A DNA stretch of 64,000 bases, taken from Oceanicola sp. D3 (GTDB lineage Bacteria; Pseudomonadota; Alphaproteobacteria; Rhodobacterales; Rhodobacteraceae). Positions within the stretch are counted from its first letter, which is position 1; every line of letters starts with the position of its first letter. The notes under the pieces are model-generated. The model ran no database searches, was not told the origin of the DNA, and worked only from the letters and a program-made list of their open reading frames with translations. Position numbers and translations under genes: made by a program. Positions 18,613 to 27,325 of the stretch are shown here, in pieces. The DNA is taken from assembly GCF_006351965.1 (NCBI RefSeq), contig NZ_CP040932.1:2046001-2110000 (forward strand). The letters run 5' to 3'.

Positions 18613-19404
18613 TTAGTCCTGCCAATCGGGCGGGCGCTTCTCGATGAAGGCTTTGATCCCCTCGTCGGTGTCGCGCCAAAGCATGTTCTCGACCATCACC
18701 GCTGAGGCATGGGCATAGGCCTCGGCGGTTGTCATCGGGAGCTGGTCATAAAACGCCCGCTTTCCGATCTTCACGGCGGCCGTGAGCTTGCCCGCGACGG
18801 TCTCGGCAAGGCTGCGGGTCTCGCCCTCAAGCGCGGCTTCGGGCACCACGCGGTTTACCAGTCCCACCTCGCGGGCACGCGCCGCGTCGATGAACTCGCC
18901 CGTGGTCAGCATCTCAAAGGCCACCTTCGGTGCCACATTGCGCGACAGCGCCACCATGGGGGTCGAACAGAACAGGCCGATGTTGACGCCATTCACCCCA
19001 AACCGCGTGCCCTCCGCCGCCACCGCCATGTCACAACTGGCCACCAACTGGCAGCCGGCGGCGGTGGCGATGCCATGCACCTGCGCAATCACCGGCTGGG
19101 GCAGGGCCTGCAGCCCCATCATCACGGCGGAGCAGCGGGCGAAGAGATCCTCAAAATACGCCCGGCCCCGGTCCTCTGCCTGCCGCCCGGCCTGCATCTC
19201 CTTAAGGTCATGGCCCGCGCAAAACACCTTGCCCGCCCCCCGCAGGATCACCACCCGAATGCGGCCATCCTCTCTCAAGGCGGCGATCTCATCTGTCAGC
19301 GCCGCAAGTAGCCCGTCAGAAAGCGCATTGAGCGCGCCCGGCCGGTTCAGTGTCAGTTCCGCAACGTTTCCCCGGTCAACCCGGGTCAGCACAGGCTCAC
19401 TCAT
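18613..19404 (-). CDS. Enoyl-CoA hydratase/isomerase family protein
   Basis: 263-residue crotonase-fold enzyme. LNRPGALNALSDGL and AGHDLKEMQ form the first oxyanion-hole region, and IATAAGCQLVASCDMAVA the second. The C terminus SAVMVENMLWRDTDEGIKAFIEKRPP is typical. The precise acyl-CoA substrate is not evident. ATG at 19404 follows GGGGAGA. Divergent from the thioesterase gene, 64 bp apart; the two may be co-regulated. Confidence 0.88.
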   Translation of the reverse strand: MSEPVLTRVDRGNVAELTLNRPGALNALSDGLLAALTDEIAALREDGRIRVVILRGAGKVFCAGHDLKEMQAGRQAEDRGRAYFEDLFARCSAVMMGLQALPQPVIAQVHGIATAAGCQLVASCDMAVAAEGTRFGVNGVNIGLFCSTPMVALSRNVAPKVAFEMLTTGEFIDAARAREVGLVNRVVPEAALEGETRSLAETVAGKLTAAVKIGKRAFYDQLPMTTAEAYAHASAVMVENMLWRDTDEGIKAFIEKRPPDWQD

Positions 19405-19468
19405 CTTGCCATTCTCCCCATTGGCAGAAACTCTGGGCCGCAGCCCGGAAAAGCGCAAGGGGAGCGGA

Positions 19469-19912
19469 ATGCTGGACAAAACGGTAATGGACAAGGCCGC
19501 GCTGGAGCGCTTCGTCGAAACCGAGTTTACACAGGTGATCGGCGACTTTTCGGTGGAGGAGATCACCGCCGATGGCGTGGTGGTTCGGCTGCTGACGCAA
19601 GACAAGCACCTGCGGCCCGGCGGCACCATCTCGGGGCCTTCCATGTTCGGCCTTGCGGATGTGGGCATGTATTTCGCCGTTCTGTCGCGCATCGGGCCGG
19701 TGGCCCTGACCGTCACAACCAATTGCGCGATCGACTTCATGCGCAAACCCGAAGCCGGGCGCGATCTGATTTGCACCACGCGCCTGCTGAAACTTGGTCG
19801 CTCCCTTGCCGTGGGCGAGTGCCATATTCGCTCCGAAGGGCAGTCGGCGGTGGTTGCCCGCGCCAGCCTGACCTATGCGATCCCGCCAAAACCGGCCCCA
19901 AATGTGGGGTAA
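19469..19912 (+). CDS. PaaI-type hotdog thioesterase
   Basis: 147 residues. The hotdog helix region HLRPGGTISGPSMFGLADVG and the strands TVTTNCAIDFMRKP and AVGECHI...VVARASLTYAIP fit the PaaI acyl-CoA thioesterase group. ATG at 19469 follows GGGGAG. Divergent from an enoyl-CoA hydratase gene, in keeping with acyl-CoA metabolism. Confidence 0.82.
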   Translation: MLDKTVMDKAALERFVETEFTQVIGDFSVEEITADGVVVRLLTQDKHLRPGGTISGPSMFGLADVGMYFAVLSRIGPVALTVTTNCAIDFMRKPEAGRDLICTTRLLKLGRSLAVGECHIRSEGQSAVVARASLTYAIPPKPAPNVG

Positions 19913-19969
19913 AATAATACCTTAATTATAAGCCGCTGAAATAGCTTTATTTATTCCATCCTGCGCCTC

Positions 19970-19997
19970 TTGACTGGCCGCCCCGAATGCTTAGAAC
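19970..19997 (+). promoter_or_regulatory. Putative sigma-70 promoter of rplM-rpsI
   Basis: TTGACT (19970-19975), a 16-bp spacer and TAGAAC (19992-19997) lie 56 bp before the rplM start. The AT-rich stretch at 19913-19960 just upstream could act as an UP element. Confidence 0.5.
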
Positions 19998-20052
19998 GGC
20001 CCAATCGAATGCTACAGCCGCACCCGCTCGTGCGGCGCAAGAGGACCGACAC

Positions 20053-20511
20053 ATGAAAACCTTTACTGCCACCCCGGCAGACATCGACAAGAAGTGGATC
20101 CTGATCGACGCCGAAGGCGTGGTTCTGGGTCGCCTCGCCTCGATCGTCGCCAACCGCCTCCGCGGCAAGCACAAAGCCACGTTCACCCCGTCGCAAGACA
20201 TGGGCGACAACGTGATCATCATCAATGCCGACAAGATCCAGCTGACCGGCAACAAGCGTGAAAAGCCGAACTACTGGCACACTGGCTACCCGGGCGGCAT
20301 CAAGTCCCGCACGACCGGCCAGATCCTCGAGGGCAAGTACCCCGAGCGCGTGGTGATGCAGGCCGTCAAGCGCATGCTGCCCGGCAACAAGCTGAGCCGC
20401 GTTCAGATGACCAACCTGCGTGTCTACGCCGGCGCCGAGCACCCGCACGAGGCCCAGAGCCCCGAAGTGCTGGACGTCAAATCCATGAACAAAAAGAACA
20501 CGAGGGTCTGA
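20053..20511 (+). CDS. rplM: 50S ribosomal protein L13
   Basis: 152-residue L13. Starts [15 protein letters not shown]; contains [28 protein letters not shown]-type region ([16 protein letters not shown]) and the C-terminal [15 protein letters not shown] at 20053. rpsI follows after 3 nt, the standard bacterial L13-S9 operon. Confidence 0.98.
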   Translation: MKTFTATPADIDKKWILIDAEGVVLGRLASIVANRLRGKHKATFTPSQDMGDNVIIINADKIQLTGNKREKPNYWHTGYPGGIKSRTTGQILEGKYPERVVMQAVKRMLPGNKLSRVQMTNLRVYAGAEHPHEAQSPEVLDVKSMNKKNTRV

Positions 20512-20514
20512 TAA

Positions 20515-21003
20515 ATGGCTGACCAAGTGAATTCGCTCGAAGAGCTGGGCACGGTCGCCGAAGGTTCGGCCCCCGTCGCTGAAGAAATAATCAACCGCGA
20601 GCCCCAGCGCGACGAGCTGGGTCGTGCCTACGCCACCGGCAAGCGGAAAGATGCGGTCGCCCGCGTCTGGATCAAGCCGGGCTCCGGCAAGGTCATCGTC
20701 AACGGCAAGGACCAGGACAAGTACTTTGCCCGTCCCGTGCTGCAACTCATCCTGCGCCAGCCCTTCCAGGTTGCTGGCGTTGAAGGCGAGTTCGACGTGA
20801 TGGCCACCGTCAAAGGCGGCGGTCTGACCGGTCAGGCTGGTGCGGTGAAACACGGCATCTCCAAGGCCCTGCAGCTTTACGAACCCTCGCTGCGTGGCGC
20901 CCTCAAAGCCGCCGGCTTCCTCACCCGCGACAGCCGCGTCGTCGAGCGTAAGAAGTACGGTCGGCCGAAGGCCCGCAAGAGCTTCCAGTTCTCCAAGCGC
21001 TGA
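20515..21003 (+). CDS. rpsI: 30S ribosomal protein S9
   Basis: 162 residues with the 30-residue acidic N-terminal extension found in alphaproteobacterial S9. The core contains [20 protein letters not shown] and ends in the invariant basic tail [14 protein letters not shown] that reaches the P-site tRNA. Last gene of the rplM operon, followed by a terminator. Confidence 0.98.
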   Translation: MADQVNSLEELGTVAEGSAPVAEEIINREPQRDELGRAYATGKRKDAVARVWIKPGSGKVIVNGKDQDKYFARPVLQLILRQPFQVAGVEGEFDVMATVKGGGLTGQAGAVKHGISKALQLYEPSLRGALKAAGFLTRDSRVVERKKYGRPKARKSFQFSKR

Positions 21004-21023
21004 GGCTGGTGTCAGAGATTTGG

Positions 21024-21055
21024 AAAGGGCCGCACAGTTGCGGCCCTTTTCTTTT
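21024..21055 (+). terminator. Intrinsic terminator of the rplM-rpsI operon
   Basis: A 10-bp perfect stem (21024-21033 with 21040-21049), 6-nt loop ACAGTT, then TCTTTT. It ends just before the convergent membrane-protein frame and may serve both strands because of the A run on its left. Confidence 0.9.
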
Positions 21056-21059
21056 GCGC

Positions 21060-21466
21060 TCACACGGGCGGTCGCAGCTCGAAAGCCAACGCAAGCAGCA
21101 ACATCCCGGCGCACCACGAGGCGCCGGTGCGCCATGTGATCGCGAGCCACTTGTCCTCGCCCCGGCGGTCAAAGCTCATCCTGACAAGGGCGGTGATGGC
21201 GACGGCCAGAAGCAGGGTGGCAAAGCAGATCCCGGCGTAGATCGAAACCGGCAGTGTGCCGAAAGGGTGCTCATCCAGCGCGCCCAGCAGCACGGCCCCG
21301 CCCACGGCAATGCCCGCCCGCAAGCCCGAGAGCAGGCCGCCCGCCAAGCCCTCGCCGGTGTGCGCCAGCGCCGGGCCAGCCAGCACGGCGACCGCCGCAG
21401 TAGGAAAAAAAGAGAAAACGGTGTTGCGCTGCGTGGTATAACCCCCGGTAAATCGTTGCTCCGCAT
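21060..21466 (-). pseudogene. Small membrane protein, possibly frameshifted at a homopolymer
   Basis: The leftward frame ending at 21060 encodes a cleavable-looking segment FPTAAVAVLAGPALA-HTGEG, then three hydrophobic segments including SIYAGICFATLLLAVAITALV and TWRTGASWCAGMLLLALAFEL, weakly resembling HupE/UreJ-type membrane proteins. In this frame no start codon lies near the signal-like segment; the first is an ATG at 21548 that would add an atypical N terminus. The ATG at 21466 is in another frame and would join it across the seven-A run at 21405-21411. Either a frameshift or the far ATG applies. The family is not recognised with confidence. Confidence 0.4.
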
Positions 21467-21578
21467 TGGTATATGGATTTTCTTCGCGCACAGCCCTTTC
21501 GCACCCGAGCGGGAGCCAGAGCCCAAACGGCGGCCCCACTCCAAGCATGCTCCTGACGCCGCGTCACATGACGATCCC

Positions 21579-21607
21579 TTGACAGGGCTGCATTCCTGAC
21601 CTATATC
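21579..21607 (+). promoter_or_regulatory. Near-consensus sigma-70 promoter for the polyamine-type ABC operon
   Basis: TTGACA (21579-21584), a 17-bp spacer and TATATC (21602-21607). This is the best -35/-10 match seen in the window. Transcription would start near 21614, giving a leader of about 127 nt before the first permease gene. Confidence 0.6.
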
Positions 21608-21622
21608 TATTCACGATCTCCT

Positions 21623-21650
21623 GGGGCGTGTTTCATTGGAAGCACGCCCC
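21623..21650 (+). promoter_or_regulatory. Leader hairpin upstream of the ABC permease operon
   Basis: GGGGCGTG (21623-21630) pairs perfectly with CACGCCCC (21643-21650) around a 12-nt loop. It lies about 10 nt after the predicted transcription start. The following sequence, ATTTGATT, is not a clean T run, so it may be a weak attenuator, an mRNA-stabilising 5' stem or part of an uncharacterised leader. Confidence 0.4.
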
Positions 21651-21740
21651 ATTTGATTCCTCCCCTATCTTCCGCTGCACTGCCGCAAATCAGCCCTTGA
21701 GCGTGCCTGTGTTTCGCATAACCTCAGGCGAACGACGGTA

Positions 21741-22634
21741 ATGCTCTCGGGGGACGAAGGATTGAGCGCAGGCCATGGTCTGAGCGACGCGAAGAAGGGG
21801 TTGCTGCTGGCCGCCCCGCCGGGGCTCTATGCCGTGTTGCTCCTCGCCGTCCCGCTTGGGGCCGTTTTGCTCCTGTCGTTCTGGTCGCAGGATTTTCTAA
21901 CGCTCGACCGCACCTTCACCCTCAAGAACTACCGCGAGGCCTTCACCGAGCCGCTCTACATGCTGCTCCTGGGTCGCTCGTTGCTGATCTCGGGGGCCGT
22001 CACCCTTGCCACCGTGGTGCTGGCCTTCCCCATCGCCTATTTCGTGTCCTTCTACGTTCGGCCAGAGCGCAAATCGCTCTGGATCTTCCTGATCACCATC
22101 CCGTTCTGGACCAGCTACCTGATCCGGGTGTTCCTCTGGAAGGTGATCCTCGGCTACAACGGCGTGCTCAACTCCTCGCTCCAAGGGCTTGGGATCATTG
22201 ACGAACCGCTCACCTTCATCCTCTACAACGCCAATGCCGTGGTCATCACCCTGGCCCATGCCTTCGCCCCCTTCGCGATCCTGCCGATCTTCGTGGCGCT
22301 GGAAAAGATAGACCGCTCCCTGCTCGAGGCCTCCCGCGATCTTGGCGAAGGCATGTTTCGCACCTTCACCCGTGTCACCCTGCCGCTGGCGATGCCCGGG
22401 GTGGTCGCGGCCATCCTCATCGTCTTCATCCCGACCATCGGGGACTATGTTACACCCCGGCTGGTTGGCGGGCCGGACGGACTGATGATTGCCAACATGA
22501 TCCAAACCCAGTTTCTCAAGCTCAACAACGCGCCGATGGGGGCCGCGCTGGCGGTGATCGCCATGCTCTCTGTCTCGCTCATCTCGCTCGGTATCGTGCT
22601 GGCCACGATGCGCTGGGTGAAGGGGGGCAAATGA
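21741..22634 (+). CDS. ABC transporter permease, spermidine/putrescine (PotB) type
   Basis: 297 residues, six predicted membrane helices. The EAA loop for ATPase contact is visible as LEASRDLGEGMFRTFTRVTLPLAMPG (about 196-221), and PFWTSYLIRVFLWKVILGYNGVLN is typical of PotB/PotH permeases. ATG at 21741 has a weak upstream ribosome-binding site; TTG at 21762 after GAAGGA is an alternative. It overlaps the second permease gene by 4 bp (ATGA). First gene of a three-gene operon that lacks a binding-protein gene. Confidence 0.9.
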   Translation: MLSGDEGLSAGHGLSDAKKGLLLAAPPGLYAVLLLAVPLGAVLLLSFWSQDFLTLDRTFTLKNYREAFTEPLYMLLLGRSLLISGAVTLATVVLAFPIAYFVSFYVRPERKSLWIFLITIPFWTSYLIRVFLWKVILGYNGVLNSSLQGLGIIDEPLTFILYNANAVVITLAHAFAPFAILPIFVALEKIDRSLLEASRDLGEGMFRTFTRVTLPLAMPGVVAAILIVFIPTIGDYVTPRLVGGPDGLMIANMIQTQFLKLNNAPMGAALAVIAMLSVSLISLGIVLATMRWVKGGK

Positions 22635-23458
22635 GCGGCTGGCTGGCAAAGCGCGGCGGGTGGCTCTGGCTCTATGCAGTGGCCTATCTGGTGTTTCTCT
22701 ACGCGCCGATCTTCCTGCTGCCGCTCTTCGCCTTCAACGAAAGCTCAGTCATCGCCTTCCCGCTGCAGGGCTTCACCACCGAATGGTTCAAGGGCCTCAC
22801 CGGCGTTCCAGCGCTGACAGGCTCGGTCAAAACCTCGCTCATCATTGCCGTCACCTCCTCGGTGCTGGCCACGCTGCTTGGCCTCTGCGCGGCGCGGGCC
22901 GGGGTGCGCTATCGCTTCCCGGGCAAGGGCACAATCATGGGGCTTATCATGGTGCCACTGGTGCTGCCCGAGATCATCGTCGGCGTCTCGCTGCTGGTGG
23001 TGATCGTCTCGATCCTCGGCGCGCCGCTCTCCAGCTGGACTGTGATCCTCGGCCACACGCTCATCTGCACCCCCTTCGCCGTGGCCATCCTCAACGCCAG
23101 CTATCAATCGCTCGACACCTCGCTGGAAGAGGCCGCGATCGACCTTGGCGAAACGCCCGCCAGCACCTTTCGGCTGGTCACGCTGCCGCTGATCATGCCG
23201 GGCATCATCGCCTCGCTGCTGATTTCTTTCACCATCTCGCTCGACGAGTTCATCATCGCTTTCTTCCTCACCGGCGCGGAGCCCACGCTGCCGGTTTACA
23301 TCTGGTCGCAACTCCGCTTTCCGCAAAAGCTGCCCATCATCATGGCCCTTGGCACCATTCTGGTGGCAGCATCGGTCGTGCTGCTGACGATGGCCGAAAT
23401 CATGCGGCGGCGCGGGCTGAAGCGGGCAGGGGCCAAGGACACCGGGGGATTCCTCTGA
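22631..23458 (+). CDS. ABC transporter permease, spermidine/putrescine (PotC) type
   Basis: 275 residues, six predicted helices. The EAA loop reads LEEAAIDLGETPASTFRLVTLPLIMPG, and the segment FTISLDEFIIAFFLTG is characteristic of PotC/PotI. Start ATG overlaps the previous stop by 4 bp and the stop is 1 nt before the ATPase gene, so translation is probably coupled. Confidence 0.92.
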   Translation: MSGWLAKRGGWLWLYAVAYLVFLYAPIFLLPLFAFNESSVIAFPLQGFTTEWFKGLTGVPALTGSVKTSLIIAVTSSVLATLLGLCAARAGVRYRFPGKGTIMGLIMVPLVLPEIIVGVSLLVVIVSILGAPLSSWTVILGHTLICTPFAVAILNASYQSLDTSLEEAAIDLGETPASTFRLVTLPLIMPGIIASLLISFTISLDEFIIAFFLTGAEPTLPVYIWSQLRFPQKLPIIMALGTILVAASVVLLTMAEIMRRRGLKRAGAKDTGGFL

Positions 23459-23459
23459 C

Positions 23460-24548
23460 ATGAAACCACTCATCAGCCTTTCGGGCCTCACCAAGAGCTT
23501 CGGTGATGTCGAAGTGCTCAAGGGCATCGAAGCCGAGATCGGCGAGGGCGAATTTTTCTCGCTGCTCGGGCCATCAGGCTGCGGCAAGACCACGCTGCTG
23601 CGCATCATCGCGGGCTTCGAAACACCCAGCACCGGCGCGCTTCTGATCGACGGCCAAGATATGGCGGGGGTGCCTGCCAACAAGCGCCCCACCAACATGG
23701 TGTTCCAGTCCTACGCCGTGTTTCCACACCTTTCCGTGGCGCAAAACGTGGGCTTCGGGCTGCGGCGCTCTGGGCTGGCCCCAGCGGAGAAAGCCAAGAA
23801 GATCGAGGCCGCGCTGGAGATGGTCGGCCTCGGTGGCTACGGCGGCCGGGCGGCCCATGCGCTTTCGGGCGGGCAACGCCAACGGGTGGCGCTAGCCCGC
23901 GCCCTGATTCTCGAGCCCAAAGTGCTGCTGCTCGACGAGCCACTCTCTGCGCTCGACAAAAAGCTGCGCGAACAGATGCAAAGCGAGCTGCGCAGGCTCC
24001 AGCGGCAGGTGGGAATCACCTTCATCCTCGTGACCCACGATCAGGAAGAAGCTCTCATCATGTCCGATCGCATCGCCGTCATGTTCGACGGCCAGATCGC
24101 CCAACTCGCCCCGCCGCAGGAGCTTTACCGCCGCCCGGTCAACCGCCGGGTCGGGGATTTCATCGGAGTGATGAACTTCCTCCCCGCAGACGGGAAGCTG
24201 GAAGAGGGCCGCGATATTGTCGTTGATATCGCCGGTCTTGGGCGCACCGTCATCGAGCAGGATCAATGCCCCGCAGGTTTCGTCAACGGCTCCGGGGCCG
24301 TGGGCGTGCGGCCCGAGAGCCTTCAGGTGCTGTTCGAAGGTGAGCAGGCGCGGAGCGAAGTGGCCGAGGGCGAAGTGGCCGAGGTGATCTACTACGGCGA
24401 CATGACCTATTACGAAATCGCCCTTCCCGGCGCACCAGAGCGGCTAACCGTTTCAATGAAAAACCGCGCCGGACGTCCGGTGCTGGAGCGCGGCACATCT
24501 GCGCGGCTGGAATGGGACGCTTCTTCGCTGATCTATTTTCCGCAATAA
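23460..24548 (+). CDS. ABC transporter ATP-binding protein, spermidine/putrescine (PotA) type
   Basis: 362 residues. Walker A GPSGCGKTT (about 39-47), Q-loop in MVFQSYAVFPH, signature LSGGQRQRVALARAL and Walker B LLLDEPLSALD, followed by the H-loop VTHDQEEAL. After residue 240 there is a TOBE-type C-terminal domain (VGVRPESLQVL) used by PotA/MalK ATPases for regulation. Third gene of the operon. The binding protein at 5.5-6.5 kb is the only candidate partner seen in the window. Confidence 0.93.
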   Translation: MKPLISLSGLTKSFGDVEVLKGIEAEIGEGEFFSLLGPSGCGKTTLLRIIAGFETPSTGALLIDGQDMAGVPANKRPTNMVFQSYAVFPHLSVAQNVGFGLRRSGLAPAEKAKKIEAALEMVGLGGYGGRAAHALSGGQRQRVALARALILEPKVLLLDEPLSALDKKLREQMQSELRRLQRQVGITFILVTHDQEEALIMSDRIAVMFDGQIAQLAPPQELYRRPVNRRVGDFIGVMNFLPADGKLEEGRDIVVDIAGLGRTVIEQDQCPAGFVNGSGAVGVRPESLQVLFEGEQARSEVAEGEVAEVIYYGDMTYYEIALPGAPERLTVSMKNRAGRPVLERGTSARLEWDASSLIYFPQ

Positions 24549-24576
24549 CCGCAGTGGCTTACCCCCGCCAGCCGCG

Positions 24577-25509
24577 TTAGCCCTTCGCCAGCGGGTGGTG
24601 CTCCAGCACCAGCTCTTTCAACCGCTCTTCCAGCACATGGGTGTAAATTTCGGTCGTCGAGATATCGGCATGGCCGAGCAGCACCTGAATGGACCGCAGG
24701 TCCGCACCCCCGGCCAGCAAATGGGTGGCAAAGGCGTGGCGCAGGCGGTGCGGCGTGACCTTCGCAGGCGAAACTCCGGCCACCACGGCGATCTCCTTGA
24801 TCAACGCGTAAAAGCGATGTCGGGTCAGATGGCCCTCTTTCGAGGTGGAAGGAAAAAGAAAGCGCGAGGGCACCACACCGCGCTCCTGCTTGGCCTGCTC
24901 CTGCGAGGTATCAAGCGCCTGCAGCCATGTCGAAAGGGCCGCGCGGGCAGGCGGCGAGAGGGGCACCATCCGCTCCTTGCCGCCCTTGCCGCGCACCAGC
25001 AACATCCTTGGGTCGCCGCGTGCGGCCTGGATGGGCAGAGAGACCAGCTCGCTCACGCGCATCCCGGTCGCATAGAGCAGCTGCATCAGGCAGGCGTTCC
25101 GCAGCCGGTCATCGCCGCGCCCGGTTTCCGGGGCCGCGGCGAGCAACCGTTCCACCTCCTCGGGTGAGAGCGTTTTGGGTAGCGCCTTGGAGCGGCCCGG
25201 CCCCTTGATCTGAAGCGCGGGGTTGTCGGCGCGCATGCCCTCTTCAAAGGCAAAGCGATACAGCTGCTTGATGGCCGAAAGCCTGCGCGCCCGGGTGGAT
25301 TTGGCCAGCCCCTGCGCCTCGCAATCTACGAGATAGTCCTCAATCACCGCCCTGTCGGCACTGGCCATCTGGCTGGCCTTCCGGTCGAGAAACTCGGCAA
25401 AATCAGTGAGATCGCGGCCATAAGCCAGCTGGGTGTTCTTGGCGGCATTCAGTTCGGCGGCTTGCGCTGCGAGGAAGGCGCTGATCCAGCGGTGTGCGGT
25501 GGCGTCCAT
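24577..25509 (-). CDS. xerD: Tyrosine recombinase XerD
   Basis: 310-residue recombinase of the XerC/XerD class, resolving chromosome dimers at dif with XerC and FtsK. An N-terminal SAM-like core-binding domain is followed by the catalytic domain with Arg in YATGMRVSELVSL, Lys in VRGKGGKERMVPL, HRLRHAFATHLL, LGHADISTTEIYTH supplying the His, Arg, His and nucleophile Tyr. The C-terminal LEERLKELVLEHHPLA fits XerD. Lies 6 bp after the end of the gene to its right, so it may be read from the same leftward transcript. Confidence 0.93.
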   Translation of the reverse strand: MDATAHRWISAFLAAQAAELNAAKNTQLAYGRDLTDFAEFLDRKASQMASADRAVIEDYLVDCEAQGLAKSTRARRLSAIKQLYRFAFEEGMRADNPALQIKGPGRSKALPKTLSPEEVERLLAAAPETGRGDDRLRNACLMQLLYATGMRVSELVSLPIQAARGDPRMLLVRGKGGKERMVPLSPPARAALSTWLQALDTSQEQAKQERGVVPSRFLFPSTSKEGHLTRHRFYALIKEIAVVAGVSPAKVTPHRLRHAFATHLLAGGADLRSIQVLLGHADISTTEIYTHVLEERLKELVLEHHPLAKG

Positions 25510-25514
25510 TGGCC

Positions 25515-27059
25515 TCAGGCCTGCCGGTCGAGCAGCATCAGTTGCAACGCATAGCGGCGTGCGGTGTCCTCAAGGCTGACGCTGCGCAGGAAGGCGATGG
25601 CGGCGGTAACATCATCCAGATCGCCCTCAGCCCCATTCTCCAAGGTTTCCATCGCCAGCAGGATGGCCTCGCCAATCCGCCCGTCCGCGATGGGGCGGGA
25701 GAGGGCTTCGGGCAGGGCCGTGCTGGTAAAGCCCTCGGTGATCGCCTCGGCAAGGCTGTTTGGCGCCTCGGCGTCTTGCGGCAGCCCACGGGCGAGCGCG
25801 GAAAGATAGGCATCTGATGCGCCGGGCGGTGCGGGTTGGGTGAGCGCAAGTCGCTCGTAGCCATCGGTCAGCAGACCAATGCGGAAGGCCAGCACGGCGC
25901 TTTGGCCACTCAGCACCACATCCTCCAGCCGGGTGCCGAAGAGGCCAGCAAAAGGCAGTTCCAGATGAGCGCTCTCGGCCTGCGCCCATGCCCCGGGCAG
26001 CAGCTTGGCCACCGCATCCGCGTCACCATCGCTCAGCGCGCCATCAAGGCGCTGCATCACATCAACCCGGTCCCAAACCCCGCCCGAAGCCGCAGGCTGC
26101 CGCTCCGACCAGATTTCAAGCAGCCGCTCGGGCGCAAGGCTGCCGACCCGTGCAAGCCGCTCCGCAGCCCCGATCCGCGCCCGCCAACCAGCAGTTTCAC
26201 GCAGATCGGCATGGGCAAAGGCAAGCGGCAGCTGAGCCGTTGGCACCGGCTCTCCGATGGCTTCGAGCATCCGGTAGATCAGCGGCGACGGGCGTTTGAA
26301 CGCTGGCAAGGGCGCGGCGCCATCGGCCAGCTCCGGGTCCAGAAAGCGGGCCAGCAGGGCGTCTTCCTCTGCATCGAGGTGCCCAAGCGCCTTGGCCGTA
26401 TCGAGGGTGAGCGCGGCTGTCTGCCAATCGCCCGTGCGGGCGAGGCAAAAGATGCGGGTCGAATAGCTGGGCGAAATGCCCGGCGTGGCCCGAAGCTGTT
26501 GGCAACCCGCATCCTCATGCCCCTGGAGCAAGGCCACATCGAAACTGCGCTGAAAGATTGCCGGAGCCTTCGAGCCTGTCCGCTTCAGCATCTCGGCAGC
26601 CTCATCCACCGCACCGCGGGCCAGAAGCGCATCAATACGGGCCTGAAACAACAGCCCCTCCGGCCCGGCCCCGATGGGCGGGTCAAGCTCGGTCAGCAGC
26701 AGCAGGCGGATCAGCTCCTGCTGGGCCGGAAGCTGCTCTATCGGCATCTCCGCAATCAGCCGGCGCAATCTGTCCAGCTCGGAATCGCCCCAGAGGTTGC
26801 CCGGAAATCCCGCCTCCCGGCGTCCGATCAGGCCAATCCCATCAGGCGATGGCGCACCAAGGGGCGAGACGGTGACCGTCTCGATCCCGGCCGAATTGGC
26901 CACTGGCGGCTCATTGGAAGGCGCAACTGCCACAACCGGCGTTGAAAGGCTGTCAGACAGCCAGTCGATGGAAGAAATCGGCGCGTCCTGAGCCATTGCT
27001 CCTGTACCGAGGCTTATCACCCCGACCGTTGCCCACCCGAACGCATGCGAAATTTTCAT
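25515..27059 (-). CDS. Exported helical-repeat protein of unknown function
   Basis: About 514 residues. An N-terminal signal peptide (cleavage near GTGAMA-QD) is followed by a long alpha-helical region with repeated alanine- and leucine-rich helices (e.g. AEEDALLARFLDPELADGA), suggesting a TPR-like solenoid in the periplasm. I do not recognise a catalytic motif. The likely start is ATG 27059 (MKISHAFG); a TTG at 27065 overlaps the upstream micropeptide stop as TTGA and could be used for coupling. Often found between xerD and aroK in Rhodobacterales, by general knowledge. Confidence 0.7.
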   Translation of the reverse strand: MKISHAFGWATVGVISLGTGAMAQDAPISSIDWLSDSLSTPVVAVAPSNEPPVANSAGIETVTVSPLGAPSPDGIGLIGRREAGFPGNLWGDSELDRLRRLIAEMPIEQLPAQQELIRLLLLTELDPPIGAGPEGLLFQARIDALLARGAVDEAAEMLKRTGSKAPAIFQRSFDVALLQGHEDAGCQQLRATPGISPSYSTRIFCLARTGDWQTAALTLDTAKALGHLDAEEDALLARFLDPELADGAAPLPAFKRPSPLIYRMLEAIGEPVPTAQLPLAFAHADLRETAGWRARIGAAERLARVGSLAPERLLEIWSERQPAASGGVWDRVDVMQRLDGALSDGDADAVAKLLPGAWAQAESAHLELPFAGLFGTRLEDVVLSGQSAVLAFRIGLLTDGYERLALTQPAPPGASDAYLSALARGLPQDAEAPNSLAEAITEGFTSTALPEALSRPIADGRIGEAILLAMETLENGAEGDLDDVTAAIAFLRSVSLEDTARRYALQLMLLDRQA

Positions 27060-27061
27060 CG

Positions 27062-27196
27062 TCAATCCACGTCGAGCTCCACCGGCTCGCGCACCTCTTC
27101 CATCTCGGGGCTGAGATCGCCCAGATAGGCAAACCCTACCAGCCCGATGAAGGCAAGCACCAGTAGTACCACGATGAGTTTGAGAAATCGGACCAT
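27062..27196 (-). CDS. 44-residue single-pass membrane protein
   Basis: Short leftward gene: MVRFLKLIVVLLVLAFIGLV is one membrane helix with a positive N terminus, followed by an acidic tail SPEMEEVREPVELDVD. ATG at 27196 has AGGG a few bases upstream; the TGA at 27064-27062 overlaps the alternative TTG start of the next gene. Despite its size, the compact coding organisation and translational overlap argue that it is real. Function unknown. Confidence 0.7.
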   Translation of the reverse strand: MVRFLKLIVVLLVLAFIGLVGFAYLGDLSPEMEEVREPVELDVD

Positions 27197-27325
27197 ATGC
27201 CCTGCTGTCCTGCCCTTGTTATTTTGCCTCGCCCCCCGATGGTCACGATTATATATGGCAATCCGCCCGAGTTCACGCCATTGAGGGCGACAAATTTTTT
27301 TGACCGGCAGGAAGGTGCCAAGAGA

